From Methylococcaceae bacterium (GTDB lineage: Bacteria; Pseudomonadota; Gammaproteobacteria; Methylococcales; Methylomonadaceae), in the NCBI GenBank assembly GCA_021647145.1, contig JAKIVF010000032.1, positions 1 through 30,906 on the forward strand: a stretch of 30,906 nt of DNA, read 5' to 3'. Of this stretch, positions 1 through 7,795 are shown in pieces. The stretch's first letter is position 1; the number at the start of each line of letters is the position of its first letter. The notes below the pieces were generated by a model. The model did no database searches, was not told the DNA's origin, and saw only the letters and a list, made by a program, of their open reading frames with translations. The translations under genes and the position numbers were made by a program.

Positions 1-130
1 TATCGGGATAAAATTTTAGCTTCCCTCGCGTGCTATCGCACACGTCGGATCAGCAAATTTCCCTGTGGCCTACTGCGGACTAAAAATCATCACTTCGCTG
101 TCGCTCCGTTTCCCTGATTTTCAGCGGATG
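1..130. other. GC-richer non-coding stretch with short inverted repeats
   Basis: This stretch is visibly richer in G and C than the DNA around it. It contains the small palindrome CGTGC-TATC-GCACG near position 29 and a repeated TTTCCCTG word (near 58 and 109). No open frame with recognisable protein similarity was seen on either strand. It lies just beyond the 3' end of the IS30 transposase remnant and may be part of an older element or a dispersed repeat. It is cut by the window edge, so its full extent is unknown. Confidence 0.3.
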
Positions 131-175
131 ACGAAATAACCCACAAACTTACGTAGATTATGATTTGTGCCGCGT

Positions 176-570
176 TCAGGTAGCAAGTGCACCACCTACT
201 AAATTTATTCCAGATTTTCGAGCAAACAACTCGGTGGGTGTTACCCATTTTAACAACTTTCTAGGGCATGAGTTTTAAAAAAAATATATCCTGTCTATTT
301 TCTTTTTAATGATTTTTGAAAGATCTTTTTTTAGGTAAAAAGCGTCTATTTAATCCGTTGATTTTATTGATTAACCCTTTCTCCCAACTTGTGGTATGGC
401 TAACAAAAATAGGTCTATATTCTAGGCTTTTTTAAGCTTTTCATGATATGTAAATTCGATCCCATAGTTATACTAATACTTTGCCTATATACAGTTTTAA
501 AGTGTTTTAAGGAGTCATCCATTGCTTGATTTGTGATCTCGAACTCCTCGATTCTCTAACTATCTATACT
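176..570 (-). pseudogene. IS30-family transposase, degenerate C-terminal remnant
   Basis: Read on the minus strand, this region matches the C-terminal half of IS30-type DDE transposases in pieces lying in all three frames. The first piece (570 to about 390) contains MDDSLKHFK and TMGSNLHIM, where the family has a TxDNGxEF motif. The second (about 395 to 290) contains SWEKGLINKINGLNRRFLPK, matching the family's WERGxNENTNGLIRxxxPK. The third (about 245 to 176) contains WVTPTELF and ends GGALAT followed by TGA. At least two frameshifts and several stops separate the pieces. The catalytic D and E of the DNG and NEN motifs are changed, so the enzyme is dead. The N-terminal helix-turn-helix part is missing. 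Terminal inverted repeats were not recognised. Confidence 0.8.
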
Positions 571-640
571 GACATATTGTGTCTGACGTTCAACCATGAC
601 ATTAAACTAACTGTGGTGATACTGTCATAACAAGTACATA

Positions 641-1858
641 TTATTGAGAAATATTGCTTTTTTCTACACATATCATCGTTTGCATAGCAATTTCCAATTC
701 TTCGTCAGTTGGAATCACTAATATGCTAAGTGTGGAGTTTTTATCTTTGATATCAATCGTCTTCGTACTGGCCATGGCATTTTTGTGCAGATCAATAGAC
801 AAGCCAAATAAACTCAAGTCATCACAGATTGTTTTTCTCATCTGACCATCATTCTCGCCAATGCCCCCCGTAAATACCAAAGCGTCTACTTTGCCTAAAA
901 CGGCACAATATGCTCCAATGTATTTTTTGATTCGGTAGCAATACATGTCAATTGCTAACAGTGCATCTTTATCACCCGCATCAGCCATTGCATGAATGGT
1001 ACGCATATCATTTTCACCGCAAATGCCTTTTAAACCGCTTTTCTTATTGAGCATTGCATTTATCTCTTCACTGGACATACCGTAATTTTGATTTAAGTAA
1101 AAAGGGATAGCAGGGTCAATATCACCACTGCGGGTTCCCATAATCAAACCTTCCAGGGGTGTCATTCCCATTGAAGTATCCACACTTTTGCCTTGCTTAA
1201 TCGCTGTCACACTCCCCCCATTGCCTAGGTGTAAAGTGATTAGGTTAAGAGAATGCAGTGGTTGATTTAAAAACTTGGCGGCCTGTTTGGCAACATAATG
1301 ATGTGATGTGCCGTGAAAGCCATATCGACGGATATGTTTCTGCTCATAAAACTGTTTTGGAATTGCATAAAGAAATGCATAGGCAGGCATGGATTGATGG
1401 AAAGCCGTATCAAACACTGCAATTTGGGGTATGCCTCCAGAAAATTTTAAGGTTTCTTGTATGCCCATTAAATTTGCTGGATTATGTAGGGGGGCTAGCG
1501 GAATCATTTTTTTAATCTCCATCAGTACCGCTTGATCAATCATGACCGGCTGATGAAACTTTTCCCCTCCATGAACGACTCTATGACCAATAGCCGAAAG
1601 CTCTGATGCATGATTAATCATACCTGATTTCTGCATCAGTTGAATGATGGAAGCTAAACCTTGCCGATGATCAGAAACTGGCTGTGTATCAGCCATTTTT
1701 TTTATTTCACCATAAGAATCCGTTAGGCAATATTTGTGTATGCTCCGTGCTTCACCAATTTTTTCGATAAAGCCTGAGGCAAGCACAAGCAGATCATCCA
1801 TTTCAAAGAGTGAATATTTTATTGAAGAGCTGCCTGAATTAAGCACTAGAATTTTCAT
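641..1858 (-). CDS. ackA: Acetate kinase
   Basis: AckA interconverts acetyl phosphate plus ADP with acetate plus ATP in the cytoplasm; with Pta it forms the acetate overflow and assimilation route. The protein is 405 residues, the normal length. It has the family's N-terminal NSGSSSIKY signature (N7), HRVVHGG around 92-98, FDTAFHQ with catalytic D150, GFHGTSHHYV with H182, HLGNGGS near 210-216, GTRSGDIDP with catalytic R243 and FTGGIGEN near the C-terminus. Its ATG overlaps the pta stop by 4 nt (ATGA), which shows translational coupling in a pta-ackA operon. No convincing terminator was found downstream (positions below 641); the next recognisable sequence is a transposase remnant on the same strand. 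Confidence 0.97.
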   Translation of the reverse strand: MKILVLNSGSSSIKYSLFEMDDLLVLASGFIEKIGEARSIHKYCLTDSYGEIKKMADTQPVSDHRQGLASIIQLMQKSGMINHASELSAIGHRVVHGGEKFHQPVMIDQAVLMEIKKMIPLAPLHNPANLMGIQETLKFSGGIPQIAVFDTAFHQSMPAYAFLYAIPKQFYEQKHIRRYGFHGTSHHYVAKQAAKFLNQPLHSLNLITLHLGNGGSVTAIKQGKSVDTSMGMTPLEGLIMGTRSGDIDPAIPFYLNQNYGMSSEEINAMLNKKSGLKGICGENDMRTIHAMADAGDKDALLAIDMYCYRIKKYIGAYCAVLGKVDALVFTGGIGENDGQMRKTICDDLSLFGLSIDLHKNAMASTKTIDIKDKNSTLSILVIPTDEELEIAMQTMICVEKSNISQ

Positions 1859-3951
1859 TCGTCAACGCCATTAATTTGAGCCTGTACCGCGGTAATGGCT
1901 ACCGTATTGACAATATCCGTTACTGTACAGCCTCTACTGAGATCATTTACCGGTTTATTCAAACCCTGTAATACGGGGCCAATCGCAACGGCTCCTGATG
2001 TTCGCTGAACAGCCTTATAAGTATTATTGCCTGTATTTAAATCAGGAAAAATGAATACATTAGCTTGCCCAGCTACATCGCTATCGGGCAATTTTGTTTT
2101 AGCAACTCCCACATCAATTGCGGCATCGTATTGTATTGGGCCTTCCAGCTTTAGATCAGGCCGCTGTTCCCTAGATAGTCGCACTGCTTCGCGCACTTTA
2201 TTGACGGCCTGTCCCTGACCTGACTCACCTGTAGAATAGGACAGCATAGCGATGCGCGGCGCAATATGAAACAGCAAGGCCGTTTCAGCAGAGCTGACCG
2301 CAATATCGGCTAACTGCTGTGCATTCGGCTCCGGGTTTATTGCACAGTCACCATAAATTAATACTCGATCTTCTAAGCACATAAAAAAAACACTGGAAAC
2401 AATGGATGTTCCTGGCTTGGTTTTTATAATCTGAAATGCGGGGCGGATAGTATGCTGAGTCGTATGAATAGCACCAGATACCATACCATCAGCATCATTT
2501 AAGTGAACCATCATGGTGCCGAAATAACTGCTATCAGACAGGGTATCAAAAGCCATTTCATAATTGATGCCTTTGTGCTGACGCAACTTAAAATAGCATT
2601 CAGCGTATTGTTTTCTCAGTGGAGATTTTAGAGGGCTAATGATATTGATTTCATTGAGGTGCAGTCCTAGTAGCTGTATTTTTTGCCGTATAGCCTCTTC
2701 ATCACCCAGTAAAGTTAATTTTGCTACGCCCCGCAAAATCAAAATCTCTGCCGCCCGCAGTATTCGTTCGTCTTGACCTTCGGGTAGGACAATATGTTGT
2801 AGCTCTGCTTTAGCTCTTTGAATCAATTCATATTCAAACATGATGGGTGTAACGCGCGTGCTATATGTAGATGCCATTTTGACTTTAAGAGCGGGGATAT
2901 CAATACTCTTTTCCACCGCACCTAATGCGGCGGCAATTTTTCGTTCATTAGCTGGATCTAATGTTGCTTGTACACCAGTCACATTTATTGCTGTGGTAAA
3001 GGTATCGCTGGCAACACCCAGCACTGTGAAAGGTAATTTGCTGATACCTGAAATCAATTGAGTAATTTGTGGATCAGGTTCCTGTTTGCCACTCAGCAAT
3101 AGACCAGATATTTGTGGATAATTAGTTGATTTATGCGCCATTAAACTAGCAAGAATAATATCCGAACGATCACCGGGAGTAATGACTAAATCGCCTTCTT
3201 CAAGGTGATCTAGAAAATGAGGCACTTGCATTGCTGCTACCTTATAATTCAATACATCACGCTTTAGACATTCATTGTCTCCTCTGAGTACTTTAGCATT
3301 CAGTTCGTTTACAATATCACTGATCGTTGGTTTTTCCAGAGCGGCAACAGTGGGGACTAAATAGACTGGGTACTCAATATCCTGTTGCTTAAAATAATCG
3401 GTCAACTCCTTAATAATTCGCTCGTCCACCCCATTAATAAAAACAGCTAGAATGTCACAGTCATGGTCCTTTAATGACTGCCTATAACTGACTGTCGCAT
3501 CAATAATGGCATTTACATTTCGACTATCTCCACGTAATATAGGTATTAATAGACATCCTAAGTTATTGGCAACATCGGCATTAAAATCTGTCTCCATTGA
3601 TAATTGTTCTTTATTAAAATTGGGTCCTGCGCACAAAATTCGGTCACACTGACTCTCCAGACTTTTATATTTTCTTAGAATTATTTTTAATAATTCATCA
3701 TAGCGATTTGAAGCTAAAAGTTCCCTAGCTACGTCAGCTGAACAGCCATACATAGATTCAGGGGAGAGTTTCAGATGATACCGATCAATAACAAGCCTAA
3801 TCAGCTTATCTTGCTTCACGTTTTGATGGATTAGAGGTCGAAAAAATCCTAATTTAGATGTTTCTCCTGATAACAGCTCCATGAGTGTAAGTACAATGGC
3901 TGATTTACCACTTCCTTGCTCCACTCCAGCAATATAAATATTTTGAGCCAT
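1855..3951 (-). CDS. pta: Phosphate acetyltransferase, long three-domain form
   Basis: Pta converts acetyl-CoA and phosphate to acetyl phosphate and CoA. The 698-residue protein is the long proteobacterial form. It has an N-terminal P-loop NTPase (BioD-like) domain with GVEQGSGKS at residues 9-17, a middle DRTGG-type domain at about 210-330, and a C-terminal PTA/PTB catalytic domain from about 370. The catalytic domain carries the motifs VLPEGQDERILRAAE, GMVSGAIHTT and LSYSTGESGQG. A purine-rich AAGGGA ribosome site precedes the ATG. It is the first gene of the pta-ackA pair, and ackA begins inside its stop codon. An 18-nt palindromic site about 55 nt upstream of the start (4007-4024) could be regulatory. 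Confidence 0.96.
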   Translation of the reverse strand: MAQNIYIAGVEQGSGKSAIVLTLMELLSGETSKLGFFRPLIHQNVKQDKLIRLVIDRYHLKLSPESMYGCSADVARELLASNRYDELLKIILRKYKSLESQCDRILCAGPNFNKEQLSMETDFNADVANNLGCLLIPILRGDSRNVNAIIDATVSYRQSLKDHDCDILAVFINGVDERIIKELTDYFKQQDIEYPVYLVPTVAALEKPTISDIVNELNAKVLRGDNECLKRDVLNYKVAAMQVPHFLDHLEEGDLVITPGDRSDIILASLMAHKSTNYPQISGLLLSGKQEPDPQITQLISGISKLPFTVLGVASDTFTTAINVTGVQATLDPANERKIAAALGAVEKSIDIPALKVKMASTYSTRVTPIMFEYELIQRAKAELQHIVLPEGQDERILRAAEILILRGVAKLTLLGDEEAIRQKIQLLGLHLNEINIISPLKSPLRKQYAECYFKLRQHKGINYEMAFDTLSDSSYFGTMMVHLNDADGMVSGAIHTTQHTIRPAFQIIKTKPGTSIVSSVFFMCLEDRVLIYGDCAINPEPNAQQLADIAVSSAETALLFHIAPRIAMLSYSTGESGQGQAVNKVREAVRLSREQRPDLKLEGPIQYDAAIDVGVAKTKLPDSDVAGQANVFIFPDLNTGNNTYKAVQRTSGAVAIGPVLQGLNKPVNDLSRGCTVTDIVNTVAITAVQAQINGVDE

Positions 3952-4006
3952 TTTTATTCCCTTTGGGTTTCAATTAGAAAGTTCGTAGTAGAGGCATGTT
4001 TTTGAA

Positions 4007-4024
4007 TGCACGAACTTACGTGCA
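4007..4024. promoter_or_regulatory. Perfect 6-6-6 palindrome upstream of pta
   Basis: TGCACG and CGTGCA flank the 6-nt spacer AACTTA. The perfect dyad lies 56 nt upstream of the pta ATG in otherwise AT-rich leader DNA and has no T-run on either side, so it looks more like a protein-binding site than a terminator. The cognate factor is unknown. Confidence 0.3.
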
Positions 4025-4214
4025 ACTGTAATGGGGTTATCATAAAATTTGTTCTGTGATAGTATTTAATCGCTATTTCGCTGTTATCATAACGGATGTT
4101 TTACAGTCAGGTAGACTATATTTTTATGTTGGAATACACAAGTTATTCAATTCCCATTTTAAGCATTTTCAATTTAAAGTGAATCCTGATAAATGGAAAA
4201 AAGACCATAGATAA

Positions 4215-4894
4215 TAATTTTCTGTAGCTTACAACAGCTGAAAAGCATAAAAAATATTTGAAATGGGTCGAAAATTATCTCTTTCCAAACGACAAGTATT
4301 GTTTTGTTTTGTTATGGTGATTCCCTATCTGTTTTTAATTTAACAACATCCTGAAAATTAACGCTATACCGCTCATCTGTCGCAGGAAAAGGAATTTTTT
4401 TTAAGACCTATTGTAAGGGCGACTCATTGGGTGTCATGTTGATGTTTATTCCAAACAGCAACTATCCTATGACAGCTCAGGCAGAACAAAGTAGTGAATT
4501 ACTAGTAGTCAACAAAAAGGTAGTGATTGATTTGATTACTCAGTTACCTCGATTAACAGAACTTTTGCTTGGTTGTTTGGAGAATCATATGCTGCATCTA
4601 AATAAATACTAATGATAAGTTCTCCCATTCAGATGCAGAAAAATTGTTAATTATGAACCTGGCAGAGCTTTAGCAAGCTCATAAAAATTCCGAATTATTT
4701 ATACATTAACAGATACTAAACTAGTATTGTCCTCACTATTAGGTATGCAACCAGAAACCCCCTCCCGTTTGTTACGAAAATTTAAACAAGAAAACTTTTG
4801 GTAGAGAAAAAATAAAGTATATTTTCATATAATTGATAAACTCTATCATGCCGTTTCTGCTGCTTTTGCTCTGGCACCTGTTATTTTTAAATAA
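4215..4894 (+). pseudogene. Crp/Fnr-family transcriptional regulator, decayed
   Basis: One frame (from about 4262) reads as a complete Crp/Fnr-type protein interrupted by stops. In order it shows a cyclic-nucleotide-binding-like segment around FCYGDSLSVF, KLTLYRSS, CKGDSLGVMLMF and YPMTAQAEQSSELLVVNKK. The linker helix region LITQLPRLTELLLGCLENHM follows, then a run of three stops at about 4610. It then resumes with the C-terminal helix-turn-helix LGMQPETPSRLLRKFKQENF and a short tail containing FHIID, ending at 4894. Upstream, MGRKLSLSKRQVLF in a different frame (from 4263) resembles the usual start of the beta-roll, implying a frameshift near 4300. The closest familiar pattern is the Dnr/Fnr side of the family, because the YPxxAQALEDSELL-like segment and the HTH are recognisable. 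It cannot make a functional protein. It lies directly upstream of an FNR-type box and feoAB. Confidence 0.82.
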
Positions 4895-4993
4895 TAATTA
4901 GTAACCCTATACGTCCTTTCAGTGAAAAAGACTGAATGGTTTTATCAAGATAATTAGCTGCGACCATATGACGCTTTTTACTAAATATTATTA

Positions 4994-5007
4994 TTGATAT
5001 ATGTCAA
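4994..5007. promoter_or_regulatory. FNR-type binding site upstream of feoAB
   Basis: TTGATATATGTCAA fits the FNR/Anr consensus TTGAT-N4-ATCAA with one mismatch in the right half-site. Its centre (about 5000.5) is followed by a TATATT -10-like hexamer at 5035-5040. This is close to the class II activator spacing at which FNR sits near -41.5. feo operons are activated by FNR in Escherichia coli, so anaerobic or low-oxygen induction of the downstream transporter is a reasonable inference. Confidence 0.6.
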
Positions 5008-5094
5008 TTGAATACTATTAGAATTGCTATAGGCTATATTCATTCAGTCATTTTTAAAAATTGACAAATTAATCAGTATTGAAAATGTAAGACG

Positions 5095-7638
5095 ATGGGG
5101 GTTTGTGTGAGAATTAGTTTAAAAGAGATGAGTGTTGGCGATACAGGTCGTGTCGTAGGGTTCGACAAAAGTTTCCTGCCTTATCGTCAAAAGATGTTAG
5201 CGATGGGACTGACACCAGGAACTGAATTCACCATTATCCGTATTGCTCCTCTAGGTGACCCGATTGAGATTAGGGTGCGAGGAACTGATCTTAGCCTACG
5301 CCAAAAAGAAGTTTCTGCGATACGGATAGAACGATTGGAACCCCAATCTGAAACTCAGAAAACGGATTCATTCAAAGAGGAGGTGACGATTGCTGTGATC
5401 GGTAATCCCAATTGCGGCAAAACTACATTGTTTAATGGTCTAACAGGCTCCAGACAACATGTTGGCAACTGGGTTGGCGTCACTGTAGAGCAGAAAACTG
5501 GGCAGTATCACTACGATAATAGAATTATCAAGGTCGTTGATTTACCTGGCATATACAGTCTTGATGTCAATGAGCATTCAACTTCTCTAGATGAAAAAGT
5601 AGCCAGAGATTTTATTCTGTCACAAAAAGCCGATTTGATTATCAATATTATTGATACCACCCATCTTGAGCATAACCTTTACCTCACCATGCAATTGTTG
5701 GAAATGCGTATTCCTATGACTGTTGTACTAAATAACATGGATGATGTAACAGGTCGGGATATTAAAATTGACAGTGATGAAATAGCTCATCGACTTATGT
5801 GTCCACTGGTTTCTCTAGTAGCAACACAAACAAAAGATCTGAATGCTCTAAAATCGACAATTAACCAGCTGCTAGAAACAAAGAAATTATCATATACTCC
5901 CGTAAAATATCCAGAAGAAATTGAAGTTGCCATCAACCAATTAACGCCATTAATTGAACAGCAATTAGAAGATAAACCTTTCAACCTACAATGGATAGCA
6001 GTTAAATTGTTGGAAAAAGATGGCTTTGCCATGAACCTGGTAGATGAAACTCTGCAAAATACTGCTCATGACTATTATAAGGATATCGAAGTCAAAACGG
6101 GTGAAGAGGCTGATATATTAATTGTTGATAGTCGTTATAGTTTTATCAATACATTGACTCAGGATACGTTGATACAACAGTCTGAGATAGGGAAAAAATT
6201 ATCAGATAACATAGACAAGGTTATCTTAAACCGCTTTTTAAGTATTCCTATCTTTTTCGGTGTGATGTATTTGATGTTCACTTTTACCATCAAATTAGGT
6301 AGGGCTTTTAAACCCTTCTTTAAAGACTTTGCGCAAGCCATTTTTGTTGATGGTACAGACTATCTATTAAGCCTGATGAATAGTCCGCAGTGGCTGATTA
6401 CCCTTATTTCCGGCGGAGTTGGCAACGGCATCCGTGAAGTACTGGCCTTTGTTCCTATTTTGGGATTTTTATACCTGTTTATTTCAATATTAGAAGAATC
6501 AGGCTACATGGCACGTGCAACCTTTGCTATGGATCGCTTTATGCGTGTTTTGGGATTGCCTGGTAAAGCTTTTGTTCCTTTAATATTGGGCTTTGGCTGT
6601 AATGTACCTGCGATGATGGCAACACGTACATTGGAAAGGCCTCGTGACCGTTTATTAAATATTCTGTTAAACCCATTTATGGCTTGTGGCGCACGCTTGG
6701 CAGTTTTCACCTTATTTGCTGCTGCTTTTTTTCCAGAAAATGGCGGGCTCATTGTTTTTAGCCTTTATATGATTGGTGTAGGCGCAGCATTTTTTACCGC
6801 CCTGCTGTTAAAACATACCTTTCTTAAAGAGGAGTTCTCTCTAGTGATTATGGAAATCCCCAGCTACCATGTTCCAAAACTAAAAAATGTATGGATTAAT
6901 ACATGGACACGAGTTAAGTCTTTTATTGTCAGAGTTGGGAAAATTATTATCACAATGGTTTTGATTTTGCATATACTCAGCAGTTTAGGAACAGATGGCT
7001 CGTTTAAAAAACATAATATTGAAAATTCTGTCTTAAGCGCGGCCGGACGTACTGTTACACCATTATTAAAACCGATGGGTATAGATCAAAAAAACTGGCC
7101 AGCAACAGTTGCTGTTTTTACCGGTGTTCTACACAAAGTCGTGGTTATCAGTACCTTAAAGACTATCTATGCTGCATCAAATCACACGGGTCAAAAAACA
7201 GAAAAAAACTTTGAATTCTGGAAGGCAATCAAACAGTCTTTTTTGACCATTCCAATGGGGATTAAAAAGATGTTAGGTATCAATTCGGGCATAAAAAATG
7301 ACTTATCAAAAAGCCTATTTTTTACTGCTCTACATAAAAATTTCCATGGGCAAATAGGTGCTTATGCCTATTTGTTATTTGTGCTGCTTTATTTTCCTTG
7401 TATTGCAACCACCTCAACAGCGTACAAAGAATCTAGTTCAGGCTGGGCTTCATTTATGGTTGTCTGGGCAACAGGGGTAGCTTATCTTACCGCAACGCTG
7501 TTCTACCAACTGGCTAACTTTAGCCAGCATCCAGGCCAATCAATAACATGGGTAGTCGCTATTACCGTTGTCATGCTACTGGTTATAATAGGCTTTCGTT
7601 ATTGGGGTAATCAAGAACAGAGAAAACTAACAAACTGA
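5095..7638 (+). CDS. feoB: Fused FeoA-FeoB ferrous iron transporter
   Basis: This gene encodes inner-membrane Fe(II) uptake. Residues about 5-83 form a FeoA SH3-like domain (LKEMSVGDTGRV, MGLTPGT), followed by a short linker and a full FeoB. The G domain has the P-loop GNPNCGKTT at 103-111, DLPGIYSL from about 149 and NNMD at 213-216. After the helical GDI-like region come two gate repeats with GFGCNVPAMMATR and the later TGVLHKVVV, and about eight membrane helices to the C-terminus. At 847 residues it equals FeoA plus FeoB; separate feoA and feoC genes are absent. The GTG at 5107, preceded by GGGGG five bases upstream, is a competing start and would remove only four residues. An FNR-type box lies about 90 nt upstream. 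It ends 157 nt before the next operon. Confidence 0.95.
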   Translation: MGVCVRISLKEMSVGDTGRVVGFDKSFLPYRQKMLAMGLTPGTEFTIIRIAPLGDPIEIRVRGTDLSLRQKEVSAIRIERLEPQSETQKTDSFKEEVTIAVIGNPNCGKTTLFNGLTGSRQHVGNWVGVTVEQKTGQYHYDNRIIKVVDLPGIYSLDVNEHSTSLDEKVARDFILSQKADLIINIIDTTHLEHNLYLTMQLLEMRIPMTVVLNNMDDVTGRDIKIDSDEIAHRLMCPLVSLVATQTKDLNALKSTINQLLETKKLSYTPVKYPEEIEVAINQLTPLIEQQLEDKPFNLQWIAVKLLEKDGFAMNLVDETLQNTAHDYYKDIEVKTGEEADILIVDSRYSFINTLTQDTLIQQSEIGKKLSDNIDKVILNRFLSIPIFFGVMYLMFTFTIKLGRAFKPFFKDFAQAIFVDGTDYLLSLMNSPQWLITLISGGVGNGIREVLAFVPILGFLYLFISILEESGYMARATFAMDRFMRVLGLPGKAFVPLILGFGCNVPAMMATRTLERPRDRLLNILLNPFMACGARLAVFTLFAAAFFPENGGLIVFSLYMIGVGAAFFTALLLKHTFLKEEFSLVIMEIPSYHVPKLKNVWINTWTRVKSFIVRVGKIIITMVLILHILSSLGTDGSFKKHNIENSVLSAAGRTVTPLLKPMGIDQKNWPATVAVFTGVLHKVVVISTLKTIYAASNHTGQKTEKNFEFWKAIKQSFLTIPMGIKKMLGINSGIKNDLSKSLFFTALHKNFHGQIGAYAYLLFVLLYFPCIATTSTAYKESSSGWASFMVVWATGVAYLTATLFYQLANFSQHPGQSITWVVAITVVMLLVIIGFRYWGNQEQRKLTN

Positions 7639-7655
7639 TCACCAAATTATAGCCC

Positions 7656-7680
7656 TATATTTCGTGTAGTCACGAATATA
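7656..7680. promoter_or_regulatory. Short inverted repeat between feoB and the oxidoreductase operon
   Basis: TTCGTG and CACGAA flank TAGT and are bordered by TATA-rich sequence that adds an imperfect extension. The dyad sits 20-40 nt after the feoB stop. It could be a weak terminator for feoB (there is an ATTTTTG stretch about 10 nt further on) or an operator for the downstream operon. The sequence does not decide between these. Confidence 0.25.
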
Positions 7681-7716
7681 TATCAAGTTGATTTTTGTTA
7701 ATATCCTTAATTAAGA

Positions 7717-7732
7717 AATGATAATTCTCATT
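7717..7732. promoter_or_regulatory. Possible Fur-like palindrome
   Basis: AATGATAATTCTCATT is a dyad (AATGA/TCATT) that contains the nonamer AATGATAAT of the classical Fur box. The other half of the 19-bp consensus matches poorly. It lies about 65 nt upstream of the preferred start of the oxidoreductase operon, which encodes two Fe-S proteins. In such AT-rich DNA a chance match is quite possible. Confidence 0.22.
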
Positions 7733-7795
7733 GGTAAGTTATTTTTTTTGGTAGACTAAATGGGTTTTACCATAAATAACTTAGGAGAATTAATA

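Noticed and set aside
589..635. ATGACA/TGTCAT dyad downstream of ackA as a terminator
   Set aside because: Only a 6-bp stem with a loop of about 21 nt and no T-run.
7760..7795. ATG at 7760 as the start of the ornithine cyclodeaminase family gene
   Set aside because: No ribosome site before it, whereas GTG 7796 follows a good TTAGGAGAA; the extra 12 residues do not fit the family.
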